A DNA stretch of 64,000 bases from Chromobotia macracanthus (lineage: Eukaryota; Chordata; Actinopteri; Cypriniformes; Botiidae), in NCBI GenBank assembly GCA_036877525.1, contig JAZGTH010000048.1:62001-126000 (forward strand), read 5' to 3'. Below, one piece after another: positions 1-11,944 of the stretch (the stretch's first letter is position 1; each line of letters begins with the position of its first letter). The notes under the pieces are model-generated. The model was given only the letters and a program-made list of their open reading frames with translations, was not told the DNA's origin and did no database searches. The position numbers were made by a program, and so were the translations under genes.

Positions 1-1435
1 AGGCACAACAGCGCCTACACTTTCTCCGCCGGCTGAAAAGAGCAAGTCTCCCTCCACCAATCCTCACTATGTTCTACAGGGGAACCATTGAGAGTGTGCT
101 GACCAGCTGCATCACTGTCTGGTATGGGAACTGCAGCGCCGCAGACCGCAAGACCCTCCAGCGGACAGTAAACACAGCTGCAAAGATCATCGGTGCCCCT
201 CTCCCTCCATCCTGGACATTTTCCTTTCACAATGCTCCAACAAAGCCACCAGCATCGTAAAGCGACCCCACCCATCCCTCACACAGTCTCTTCCAGCTCC
301 TGCCGTCAGGAAAACGTCCGAGCATCAGACCGCACTGCCAGACTGCTCAACAGCTTTTTCCCTCAATGTGAAGAGGGTTGTGATGGACCTAGGAGACTCC
401 CTACCCCCCCCACTGACCATCGACAGCTCGACTGTAGAGTCAGCAGCACTAAATTCCTGGGGGTGCACATCACAGAGGATCTCACCTGGACCACCAACAC
501 CCGTCACTCTCCAAAAAGGCACAACACGCCTACACTTTCTCCGCCGGCTGAAAAGAGCAAGTCTCCCTCCACCAATCCTCACTATGTTCTACAGGGGAAC
601 CATTGAGAGTGTGCTGACCAGCTGCATCACTGTCTGGTATGGGAACTGCAGCGCCGCAGACCGCAAGACCCTCCAGCGGACAGTAAACACAGCTGCAAAG
701 ATCATCGGTGCCCCTCTCCCCTCCATCCTGGACATTTTCCTTTCACAATGCTCCAACAAAGCCACCAGCATCGTAAAGGACCCCACCCATCCCTCACACA
801 GTCTCTTCCAGCTCCTGCCGTCAGGAAAACGGTACCGGAGCATCAGAGCCCGCACTGCCAGACTGCTCAACAGCTTTTTCCCCCAGGCTGTGAGAGCCCT
901 GAACTCAAGCACGGCCCCCTCTGAAAAACCTCAAACCTCTTATATATATATACATTTTTTTTTTATTTCTCCCTTGTGCAATTCTGAGTGTGCTACACAC
1001 AGGTGAGTAGGCCGCACAGACCACCTGTAGTAACACACTCTCCTCTATGTGCACTAGACACTTTTTACAACTGAGGGTACATAATCCCACAAAAAGACTC
1101 ATGTATGTTTACAAGCCCATGCACTACAGATCATCTTGTACTGTTCTCCAGCCAGGAACAGTGCTTGACTTTCTTTTTCCTCGTGCAATATTTATGTGGA
1201 ACATTTATATAGTTTGTATTTAATAGTTTATGTATAGGCAACTTTATATATAGTATATTTTATAATATAATTCTGTTAGTATTTGTGTTTAGATTTATAC
1301 TGTTTCACGTCATTGTTGTATGTCTGTATTTATGTAGCACCGTGGTCCTGTGAGGCACGACATTTCGTTCCACTGTATGTCCCCACATATAGCGGAATGA
1401 CAATAAAGCTCAACTTGACTTGACTTGATTCATTA
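1..1435 (+). mobile_element. L2-like LINE, 3' portion (RT C-terminus and 3' UTR), internally duplicated, non-functional
   Basis: Translation of 368-920 gives the region C-terminal to the reverse transcriptase of a fish L2/jockey-type LINE: a FLRRLKRA stretch, then FYRGTIESVLTSCITVWYGN, a QRTVNTAAKIIG segment and the terminal TARLLNSFFP. The same segment appears twice head to tail: 1-~365 matches ~517-890 (offset about 516). The first copy carries small deletions that shift the frame. About 900-1435 is an AT-rich 3' UTR with an AATAAA near 1403, ending in the short tail TTGACTTGACTTGA. The 5' part lies outside the window or was never present. The clade is inferred from remembered fish LINE proteins; the duplication and tail are seen directly. 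No gene function is expected. Confidence 0.75.
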
Positions 1436-1842
1436 AACAGTTAATTTAACTACTGCTAGTTTTGGTAAAATGATGCAGAATCTTTATCAACTATTAATTC
1501 ATTAAACAGTTAGTATAACCACAACTAGCTTTGGAAAGATGATGGAGAATCTTTACAAACTATTGACTAATTAAAGAGTTAGTTTAACCACCACTATATT
1601 TGGTAAGATGATGCATAATATTTATAAGCTATTGATTCATTAAACAGTAACTTTAACTATTGCTAGTTTTGGAAAGATGATGCAGAATATTTATAAACTA
1701 TTGATTCATTAAACAGTTAGTTTAACTCCACTAGCGTTAGTTACTTGATGCAGAATCTTTATAAACAATTGATTAATTAAAGAGATAGTTTAACCACCAC
1801 TATATTTGGTAAGATGATGCAGAAACTTTATAAACTATTTAT

Positions 1843-3902
1843 TCATTAAACAGTCAGTTTAGCTCCATTAAATTTTTGTATGAAGATGCAGAAACTTTAT
1901 AAACTACTGATTCATTAAACAGTTAGTTTAACCACCGCTAGCTTTGGTAAGATGATGCAGAATCTATATAAACTATTGATTCATTAAACAGTTATTTTAA
2001 CGACTACTAGTTTTGGTAAGATGATGCAGAATCTTAATAAACGATTGATTCATTAAATAGTTAGTTTAACCACCACTAACTTTGGTAAGGTAATGCAGAA
2101 TCTTTATAAACTATTGATTCATTAAACAGTTAGTATAAATACCACTAGTTTTCGTAAGGTAATGCATAGTGTTTATAATCAATTGATTCATTAAACAGTT
2201 AGTTTAACTACCACTGGCATTAGTTACATTATGCAGAATCTTAATAAACTATTTATTCATTAAACAGTTATGTTAACTATCACAAATTTTGGAAAGATGA
2301 TGCAGAGTGTTTATAAACTATTGATTCATTAAACAGTTACTTTAACCACCACTAACTTTGGGAAGATGATGCAGAGTGTTAAAAAACTATTGATTCATTA
2401 AACAGTTACTTTAACTACTACTAGTTTTAGTAAGATGATACAGAATCTTTATAAACTTTTGATTTATTAAACAGGTAATTTAAATGCCATTAGCTTAAGT
2501 AACATGATGGAGAATCTTTATAAACTATTGATACATTAACCAGTTAGTTTAACCACCACTAGCTTTGGTAAGAAGATGCAGAAACTTTATAAACTATTGA
2601 TTCATTAAACAGTTAGTTTAACCACCGCTAGCTTTGGTAAGATGATGCAGAATCTTTATAAACTATTGATTCATTAAACAGTTATTTTAACGACTACTAG
2701 TTTTGGTAAGATGATGCAGAATCTTAATAAACTATTGATTCATTAAACAGTTATGTTAACTACCACAAATTTTGGAAAGATGATGCAGAGTGTTTATAAA
2801 CTATTGATTCATTAAACAGTTAGTTTAACCACCACTAACTTTGGTAAAATGATGCAGAATCTTAATAAACTATTTATTCATTAAACAGTCAGTTTAGCTC
2901 CATTAAATTTTTGTATGAAGATGCAGAAACTTTATAAACTACTGATTCATTAAACAGTTAGTTTAACCACCGCTAGCTTTGGTAAGATGATGCAGAATCT
3001 ATATAAACTATTGATTCATTAAACAGTTATTTTAACGACTACTAGTTTTGGTAAGATGATGCAGAATCTTAATAAACGATTGATTCATTAAACAGTTAGT
3101 TTAACCACCACTAACTTTGGTAAGGTAATGCAGAATCTTTATAAACTATTGATTCATTAAACAGTTAGTATAAATACCACTAGTTTTCGTAAGGTAATGC
3201 ATAGTGTTTATAATCAATTGATTCATTAAACAGTTAGTTTAACTACCACTGGCATTAGTTACATTATGCAGAATCTTAATAAACTATTGATTCATTAAAC
3301 AGTTATGTTAACTATCACAAATTTTGGAAAGATGATGCAGAGTGTTTATAAACTATTGATTCATTAAACAGTTACTTTAACCACCACTAACTTTGGGAAG
3401 ATGATGCAGAGTGTTAAAAAACTATTGATTCATTAAACAGTTACTTTAACTACTACTAGTTTTAGTAAGATGATACAGAATCTTTATAAACTTTTGATTT
3501 ATTAAACAGGTAATTTAAATGCCATTAGCTTAAGTAACATGATGGAGAATCTTTATAAACTATTGATACATTAACCAGTTAGTTTAACCACCACTAGCTT
3601 TGGTAAGAAGATGCAGAAACTTTGTAAACTACTGATTCATTAAACAGTTAGTTTAACCACCGCTAGCTTTGGTAAGATGATGCAGAATCTTTATAAACTA
3701 TTGATTCATTAAACAGTTATTTTAACGACTACTAGTTTTGGTAAGATGATGCAGAATCTTAATAAACTATTGATTCATTAAACAGTTATGTTAACTACCA
3801 CAAATTTTGGAAAGATGATGCAGAGTGTTTATAAACTATTGATTCATTAAACAGTTAGTTTAACCACCACTAACTTTGGTAAAATGATGCAGAATCTTTA
3901 TA
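1843..3902. repeat. 15-monomer (1035-bp) higher-order tandem duplication
   Basis: The diagnostic variant CAGTCAGTTTAGCTCC occurs at 1851 and again at 2886, exactly 1035 bp (15 x 69) later. The same order of variant monomers follows in both copies, for example GACTACTAGTTTTGG, AGTATAAATACCACTAG, and a CACTGGCATTAGTTAC monomer. The two blocks are nearly identical, much closer to each other than adjacent monomers are, so this is a recent segmental duplication inside the array. Confidence 0.85.
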
Positions 3903-6793
3903 AACTGTTGATTCAGTAAACAGGTAATTTAAATGCCATTAGCTTAAGAAACATGATGGAGAATCTTTATAAACTATTGATACATTAAACAGTTAGTTTT
4001 ACCACCACTAGATTTGGTAAGATGATGCATAATCTTCATAAACTTTTGATTCATTAAACAGTTACATTAACTACTACTAGTTCTGGTAAGATGATACAGA
4101 ATCTTTATAAACTATTGCTTCACTAAACAGTTATGTTAACTACCACTAGCTTTGGGAAGACGATGCAGAGTGTTTAAAAACTATTCATTCATTAAACAGT
4201 TACTTTAACTACTACTAGTTTTAGAAAGATGATGCAGAATCTTTATAAACTTTTGATTTATTAAACAGTTATGTTAACTACCACTAATTTTGGAAAGATG
4301 ATGCAGAGTGTTTATAAACTTTTGATTCATTAAACAGTTAGTTTAACCACCACTAGTTTTGGTAAGATGATGCAGAATCTTTATAAACTATTTATTCATT
4401 AAACAGTCAGTTTAGCTCCATTAAATTTTGGTAAGAAGATGCAGAATCTTTATAAACTATTGCTTCATTAAACAGTTAGTTTAATCACCACTACCATTGG
4501 GTAGATCATACAGAATCTTTATAAAGTATTGATTCATTAAACAGTTATGTTAACTACCACTAATTTTGGAAAGATGATGCAAAGTGTTTATAAACTATTT
4601 ATTCATTAAACAGTTAGTTTAACCACCACTAGGTTTGGTAAAATAATGCAGAATTTTTATAAACTATTGATTCATTAAACAGTTACTTTAACAACCATTA
4701 ACTTGGTAAAATGATGTTGAATCTTTATAATCTATTGATTCATTAAACAGTTGGTTTAACTACCACTAGCTTTGGTAAGATGATGCAGAAACTTTATAAA
4801 CTATTTATTCATTAAACAGTCAATTTAGCTCCATTAAATTTTTGTATGAAGATGCAGAAACTTTATAAACTACTGATTCATTAAACAGTTAGTTTAACCA
4901 CCGCTAGCTTTGGTAAGATGATGCAGAATCTTTATAAACTATTGATTCATTAAACAGTTATTTTAACGACTACTAGTTTTGGTAAGATGATGCAGAATCT
5001 TAATAAACTATTGATTCATTAAACAGTTAGTTTAACCACCACTAACTTTGGTAAGGTAATGCAGAATCTTTATAAACTATTGATTCATTAAACAGTTATG
5101 TTAACTACCACAAATTTTGGAAAGATGATGCAGAGTGTTTATAAACTTTTGATTCATTAAACAGTTAGTTTAACCACCACTAGTTTTGGTAAGATGATGC
5201 AGAATCTTAATAAACTATTGATTCATTAAACAGTTAGTTTAACCACCACTAACTCTGGTAAGGTGATGCAGAATCTTTATAAACTATTGATTCATTAAAC
5301 AGTTATGTTAACTACCACAAATTTTGGAAAGATGATGCAGAGTGTTTATAAACTATTGATTCATTAAACAGTTACTTTAACCACCACTAACTTTGGTAAA
5401 ATGATGCAGAATCTTAATAAACTATTGATTCATTAAACAGTTATTTTAACAACTACTAGTTTTGGTAAGATGATGCAGAGTGTTTATAAACTATTGATTC
5501 ATTAAACAGTTAGTTTAACTACCACTAGCTTTGGTAAAATGATGCAGAATCTTTATTAAATATTAATTCATTAAACAGTTAGTTTAACCACCATCTTTAT
5601 AACTGTTATCTATATAAACTGTTATCTTTATATTTACAGAATCTTTATAAACTATTAAACAGTTACTTTAACCACTTTTTTTAAAATGATGCAGAATCTT
5701 TATAAACTATTGATTCATTAAACAGTTCATTTAACTCCTCTAGCTTTAGTTACATTATGCAGAATCTTTATAAACAATTGATTTATTAAACAGTTAATTT
5801 AACTCTACTAGCTTTAGTTACATTATGCAGAATCTTTATAAACTCTTGATTCATTAAACAGTTACTTTAACCACCACTAACTTTGGTAAAATGATGCAGA
5901 ATCTTTATAAACTATTGATTCATAAAACAGTTCGTTTATTCACCACTACCTTTGGTTAGATGATGCAGAATCTTTATAAACCATTGATTCACAAAACAGT
6001 TAGTTTAATCACCACTACCTTTGGTTAGATGATGCAGAATCTTTATAAACCATTGATTCACAAAACAGTTATGTTCACTACCACTAGCTTTGGTAAGATG
6101 ATGCATAATCTTTATAAACTATTGATTCATTTAACAGTTATCAAACTTTTAATGATGCAGAATCTTTATAAACTGTTGATTTAATAACAGTTAATTTAAA
6201 TACCATTAGCTTAGGTAAGATGATGGAGAATCTTTATAAACTATTGATACATTTACCAGTTAGTTTAACCACCACTAACTTTGGTAAAATGATGCAGAAT
6301 CTTTATAAACTATTTAATCATTAAACAGTCATCTTAGCTCCATTAAATTTTGGTAAGGTGATGCAGAATCTTTATAAACTATTGATTTATTAAATAGTTA
6401 CATTAACTACTACTAGTTTTGGTATGATGATGCAGAATCTTTATAAACTATTGATTCATTAAACAGTTAAGTTAACTACCACTAGCTTTGGTAAGATGAT
6501 GCAGAGTTTTTATAAACTATTGATTCATTAAACAGTTACTTTAACCACCACTCAATTTTGTAAAATGATTCAGAATCTTTATAAACTATTGATTCATTAA
6601 ACGATTAGTTTAACCACCAATTACTTTGATAAAATGATGCAGAATCTTTATAAACTATTGATTCATTAAACAGTTACTTTAACTCCACTAGCTTTGGTAA
6701 AATGATGCAGAATCTTTATAAACTATTGATTCATTAAACAGTTACTTTAACCACCACTAGTTTTGGTAAGATGATGCAGAGTATTTATAAACT

Positions 6794-6816
6794 AACTGTT
6801 TAATGAATCAATAGTT
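6794..6816. repeat. Micro-inverted segment of one satellite monomer
   Basis: At 6794 the array reads AACTGTTTAATGAATCAAT followed by AGTT. This is the exact reverse complement of the normal AACT-ATTGATTCATTAAACAGTT segment, in a monomer whose flanks keep the usual orientation. AACT and AGTT flank the inverted core and are themselves inverted repeats. Confidence 0.85.
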
Positions 6817-8426
6817 AACTACCACAAGCGTTGTTGATATGATGCAGAATCTTTATAAACTATTGACTAATTAAACAGTTACATTAACTACCACTAGCTT
6901 TCTTTATATGATGCAGAACCTTAATAAACTATTGATTCATTAAACAGTTATGTTAACTACCACTAGAATTGGTAAGATGATGCAGAATCTTTATAAACTA
7001 TTGATTCATTAAACAGTTATGTTAACTACCACTAGCTTTGGTAAGATGATGCAGAGTGTTTATAGACTATTAGTTTTTTAAACGGTTAGTTTTACCACCA
7101 CTAACTTTGGTAAAATGATGCAGAATCTTTATAAACCATTGAATCATTAAACAGTTATGTTAACTACCACTAGCTTGCTTTATATGATGCAGAACCTTAA
7201 TAAACTATTGATTTATTAAACTGTTAATTTAACTCCACTAGCTTTGAGAAGGTGATACAGAATCTTTATAAACTATTGATTCATTAAACAGTTATGTTAA
7301 CTACCACTAGCTTTGGTAAGATGATGCAGAATATTTATGAACTATTTATACATTAAACAGTCAGTTTAGCTCCATTAAATTTTGGTAAGATGATGCAGAA
7401 TCTTTATAAACTATTGGTTTATTAAACAGTAAATTTATCTCCACTAGCTTTTGTTACTTTATGCAGAATCTTTATAAACTATTTATTTATTAAACTGTTA
7501 GTTTAACCACAACTAGCTTTGGTTAAATGATGTGGAATCTTTATAAACCATTGATTCATTAAACAGTTAGTTTAACTCCACTAGCTTTGGTAAGATGATG
7601 CAGAATCTTTATAAAGTATTGTTTCATTAAACGGTTAGTTTAACCACCAATTACTTTGATAAAATGATGCAGAATATTTATAAACGATTAATTTATTAAA
7701 CAGTTTATTTAACTCCACTAGCTTTGGTAAGATGATGCAGAATCTTTATAAACTATTGATTAATTAAACAGTTAGTTTAAGCAACACTAGCTTTGGTTAG
7801 ATGATGCAGAATCTTTATAAACTATTGACTCATTAAACAGTTAGTTTAACTACCACTAGCTTTTGAAAGATGATGCATAATATTTATAAACCATTTAATA
7901 ATTAAACAGTTATTTTTACCACCACTAGCTTTCTTTATATGATGCAGAACCTTTATAAACTATTGATTCATTAAACAGTTATGTTAACTACCACTAGTAT
8001 TGGTAAGTTGATGCATAATATTAATAAAATATTGATTCATTAAACCGTTATTTTATCCACCACTAGCTTTAGTTAGATGATGCAGAATCTTTATGAACTA
8101 TTGATTTGTTAAACAGTAACATTAACTACCACTACCTTTGGTTAGATGATGAAGAATCTTTATAAACTATTGAATAACTAAACATTTAGTTTAATTACCA
8201 CTACCTTTGGTAAGATGATGCAGAATCTTTATAAACTATTGATTTATTAAAAAGTTAGTTTAACCACAACTAAAAAAAAATTGTTTAAATACAACTAGCT
8301 TTGGGAAGGTGATGAAGAATCTTTATAAACTGTTGATTCATTAAACAGTTATGTTAACAACCACTAGCTTTGGTAAGATGATGCAGAGTGGTTATAGACT
8401 ATTAATTTTTTAAACAGACAAACGGG

Positions 8427-8455
8427 GTTTGTCTTTTTTTTTAAAAAAGACAAAC
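8427..8455. repeat. Perfect palindrome at the satellite boundary
   Basis: GTTTGTC, a T run, an A run and GACAAAC form an inverted repeat with almost no loop, exactly where satellite array 1 stops and the SINE-like repeat begins. A further ACAAAC just to the left is also complementary to GTTTGT. The sequence could form a hairpin or cruciform. It probably arose from an inverted partial copy of the GACAAAC end of the neighbouring repeat. Confidence 0.7.
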
Positions 8456-8705
8456 ATCTCAAAAAATCAGGAACTTGATTACCTTCCAGGCATATTCTGC
8501 CGAAATCAACAAACATCAAAACAAGTTGCCTTGGGTGGGAATCGAACTCTGGCCCTCCCACATGGCAGGCGAGAGTTCTACCACTGTACTACCAACTCCT
8601 TTAAAAGCAAGGCATTCTCGTTGCCATCACTAATTGGCCAGGAATCAAACCTGGGAAATGAAAAGCACATGGCAAACGAAGATCAAGAGACATGTTGAAG
8701 AGCCA
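8448..8705 (-). mobile_element. SINE-like repeat with tRNA-Gly-like head, copy A
   Basis: On the minus strand 8596-8525 reads as a 72-nt tRNA-like sequence. It has an A-box-like GTACAGTGGTAGA, an anticodon arm CGCCTGCCATG (anticodon GCC, glycine type) and a B box AGTTCGATTCCC. Downstream on that strand comes a tRNA-unrelated body ending in GTTTGTC and a T-rich run. A second, more diverged copy with the same flanks lies at 34285-34570, which argues for a dispersed repeat rather than a single tRNA gene. A real tRNA-Gly gene captured inside a duplicated block is the alternative. The acceptor-stem ends pair (GTTG...CAAC), so it may be foldable. Confidence 0.55.
8525..8596 (-). tRNA. tRNA-Gly(GCC)-like sequence (pseudogene or SINE head)
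   Basis: The 72-nt minus-strand segment matches the layout of eukaryotic tRNA-Gly-GCC: a D-arm AGTGGTAGAA, an anticodon loop CTGCCAT carrying GCC, and a T-arm GTTCGATTC. Both ends can pair through GTTG/CAAC. The stems are imperfect compared with a normal tRNA-Gly, and the sequence sits in a repeated block, so it is probably not a functional tRNA gene. A covariance-model scan would settle this. Confidence 0.45.
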
Positions 8706-9540
8706 ATGTCTCTAGTCACTTCCTGCAATGTCTTCACTGAGGTCATGAACAATGAATCTGTTATTTGCCATGTCCTTGTTGTCATGACGGATTAGTATGC
8801 CTTTCTTGTGATCATGACCAGTTGTGGTTGTGGGCAATGATGTAACATGGTTTTTTTGAAAAGTGTTCTTGCCAAAGAATACCATTTGGATTTCAATCCT
8901 TATGACAAGCACAGTGTAGTCATTCCAGAGGTAAAATGACCATGTGGTCCCCACAACATTGTAGAAATCTAAATGACCATGTGGTGCCCACCATCTTGTA
9001 GAATGCTATAGGTAACTTAATTGTGGTCATGACCAATGAAAACTAACCTGGCCCTTTGGAAAATTTCATGTACAAGCGAGTACAATTTGTACTTTAAGCT
9101 ATGTCTACCGTAATGCAGCCTTTCCAATAACAAAAAGACAGTATGGTCACTACCACCATGTAGAAAGCTATGGGTCCTTGATTGACACTTAAATCTCCTT
9201 TGGTCTTTTATGTGGTTTAATGTGGTTCATCTGAAAAATTGATTTACCAAAGAATACAATTCTGATTTTAATTGGTAATGTAAATGTCAATGTTTGTTTA
9301 ACAAAGGCAGCCAGAGGAGAGATATATCTCCTTCAAAGCCTCCAGTCATCTCCTGCAATATCTTCACTGAGGTCATGACCAATGAAGATTAATCTGGCTC
9401 CTTTGAAAATTTAAAGTGCCAAATAGTACATTTTGTTTTTCAAGCTTTACCATATATACAATACAGTCTTTTCAATAACAGAAATTGATCCAAATTGATC
9501 CATGTTGCGAGCTCCGTCGAGACACTACAGTTTTTTGTTT
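8706..9540. repeat. Degenerate non-coding repeat region
   Basis: No gene is visible. A motif of the form CACTGAGGTCATGA(C/A)CAATGAA recurs near 8736 and 9365, with a related AATGAAAACTAACCTGGCC near 9034. AAATGACCATGTGGT is duplicated at about 8935 and 8971. The stretch looks like old tandemly duplicated repeat sequence of unknown family. Confidence 0.45.
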
Positions 9541-9589
9541 ATCTATCTGTTTATTTTGTATGTAACCATGTTGTCTTTCATGTGTGATG

Positions 9590-11830
9590 TCGTCAGTTTA
9601 ATTGTATATGACAAACACTTTTGGATATTGGCTACACTGTCACTCACCGGAAACCGGACTTTGAGTTCCCTGTAGACACTCTGTTTACAAACACGCCAAC
9701 AGAGCCCTTTGTTTGGACACAAACGGAAAAGAGGAAAGAGAGCTGTGTTCTCGTCAGGCTGGGACGCCATGCCTTCCGATCCCCGCTCCCCACCACTCTA
9801 CTGGCTAATATACAGTTACTGGACAACAAGCTCTGCGAACTGAGGGTGCGTATGTCCTACCAGCGAGAAACGAGGGACTGATGCATTATCTGCCTTATGG
9901 AAACCTGGATGTCTGCGGAGGTTCCAGACTCAGCCTTCGAACCTGCGGGGTTCTCCGTGCACTGTGTGGACAGGGCAAAAGACCTCTCGGGGAGGAGCAG
10001 AGGAAGGGGTGTATGTTTTATGATCAACGACACTTGGTGTGATCGAAGGAATGTGCACTCAATCAAGTCCTTTTGCTCCCCTGATCTGGAATACCTCATG
10101 CTTTTGTGTCGACCGTACTGGCTGCTGAGGGAGTAACACGGCTGTTATCATCACAGCTGTATACTTTCCCCCTCAAGCCGACACAGACCAGGCACTCAAA
10201 GAACAAAGAATCAAAATTCTTCCAGCATACAAGGAAACCAGATTTTGGATAATTGTTACTCTTCCTTCCAGGATGACAACAAGTCCCTCCCCTGTCCACC
10301 CTTTGGCAAATCGGACCACTCTTCCATGCTGCCCGCTTACAAGCAGAAGCTGAAACAGGAAGCACTCGCCCATAGGACAATCCAGTGCTGGTCGGACCAA
10401 TCAGATTCTATGCTACAGGACTGTTTTGATCATGTGGACTGGGAAATGTTCCGGTCTGCTTCCGATGGCGACATTGAGGTTTACTCAGATACCATTACGT
10501 GTTTCATTAAGATGTGCATAGATGACATAGTGCCGACCAAAACTATCCGAATCTATCCCAACAATAAACTGTGGATAAACAACAACGTTCGCGCAGCCCT
10601 GAAAGCGCGGACATCTGCGTTTAATTCTGGAGATGCGGAGGAGTACAAATGCACCAGCTATGCGGAGGAGTACAAACGCACCAGTTATGCCCTCCGGAAA
10701 ACCATCAAAGCTGCCAAACACCAGTACACAGAGAAAGTAGAAGGTCAGTTCAACTCCAACAGCACAAGAAGCATGTGGCAGGGCATCAACAATATTACGG
10801 ACTTAAAAAAAATAAACACCACGCTATGAACACCGCTGCCTCGCTCCTTGACGAGCGAAATACTTTCTACGCTCATTTCGAAACAAATAACCCCGCCCTT
10901 ATGGAGAGAGCTCCCGTGACCACTGATACAGATGCGAGTACGCTCTCTGTCTCTGTAGCGGATGTTACACGGTCCTTCCGTCGGGTGAATATTCGCAAGG
11001 CTGCGGGTCCTGATGGCATTCTGGGCCGCGTACTCAGAGCATGTTTTCAGCCCCCTCCTGTACTCCCTATACACCCACGACAGCGTGGCCACACACAGCT
11101 CTAATGTCTTTGTAAAATTTGCTGATGACACAACGGCGGTAGGCCTGATCACCAACAATGACAAGACGGCCTATAGAGAAGGGGTGTGCGCTCTGACACA
11201 CTGGTGTCAGGAGAGCCAGCTCTCACTCAACATTGACAAGACCAAAGAGATTGTTGTGGACTTCAGGAAACAGGAAAGAGAACACACCCCCATCACCATC
11301 AATGGGTCACCAGTGGAGCGGGTCAACAGCTTCAAGTTCCTCGAGGACCTCACATGGTCTGCTCACACAGATGCAGTGATGAAGAAGGCTCACCAGCGTC
11401 TGTTCTACCTCAGGCGTCTGAGGAAGTTCGGTTTAAACCGCAACATCCTCAGATCATTCTACACCTGTACTGTGGAGAGCATTCTGTCTGGTTGCATCAC
11501 AGCCTGGTACAACCGCAATGCCCTGCAGAGGGTGGTCTGAACTTCCAGCCACATCACAGGAGGTGAGCTTCCCATTCTCCAGAATATTTACAACAGGCGG
11601 TGTCTGAGAAAGGCACGGAGGATCATCAGTGACTCTAGCCACCCAAGTCACGGTCTGCTATCCCTACTGCCCTCAGGCAGACCGTAGCACAGCATCCGGA
11701 CACGCACAAGCCGACTAAGGGACAGCTACTTTCTTCAAGCTGTCCGATTACTCAATGTGAACTGACATAATCTCAACCCACCCCCACCCTTTTGCATACA
11801 CATCACTTTAACTTTGACAGATCATCAGCA
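9590..11830 (+). pseudogene. L2-like LINE relic, copy A (endonuclease and RT fragments)
   Basis: Fragments of an AP-endonuclease/reverse-transcriptase polyprotein occur in order on the plus strand but in changing frames. About 9790-10135 is the endonuclease N-terminus (LLANIQLLDNKLCELRVR, then ETWMSAEVPDSAFEPAGFSV). About 10245-10830 covers the middle region. At 10990-11035 RKAAGPDGI is the start of the RT domain. From 11045 the sequence jumps to the FADDTTAVGL box and the C-terminal FLRRLRKF region. The RT palm between GPDGI and FADD is missing. A further ~100 bp of the endonuclease is deleted near 10205, and GCGGAGGAGTACAAA is duplicated near 10635-10690. It is dead as an enzyme. A close relative with the same RT deletion lies at 35827-37990. 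Confidence 0.8.
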
Positions 11831-11944
11831 TGGAGAAATTAAAGGTAAGATTAATGACGCAACTCAAAGAACACCGCTACTCTTTAAGTCAACTTTCAGT
11901 CAATGTTAATGTTATATTACGTTAGTTATAAAGTTAGCCTGAAA

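Larger units (their letters stand above)
1431..8410. repeat. Satellite array 1, 69-bp AT-rich monomer (~100 copies)
   Basis: A 69-bp unit repeats head to tail over almost 7 kb. Each unit contains ATTGATTCATTAAACAGTTA, then TTTAACCACCACTAGCTTTG, then GTAAGATGATGCAGAATC and TTTATAAACT. The 69-bp spacing was measured directly between neighbouring units. Monomers diverge by substitutions (GAATCT/GAGTGT, GTTAGT/GTTATG, CCACCACT/CTACTACT), and some are shortened. Stop codons occur in every frame, so the array is not coding. Higher-order duplications are visible, the clearest being 15 monomers at 1843-2877 repeated at 2878-3902. The array begins immediately after the LINE tail and ends at a palindrome near 8427. 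Confidence 0.97.

Noticed and set aside
1431..8410. Regular ~69-bp repeats that might suggest a CRISPR-like array
   Set aside because: Repeats are contiguous with no unique spacers, the unit itself varies, and the context is vertebrate. It is satellite DNA.
11832..11850. ATGGAGAAATTAAAG followed by GTAAGA, resembling a captured first exon with a splice donor
   Set aside because: It is present in both LINE copies at the same place, so it is part of the duplicated 3' region. No downstream exon is visible.
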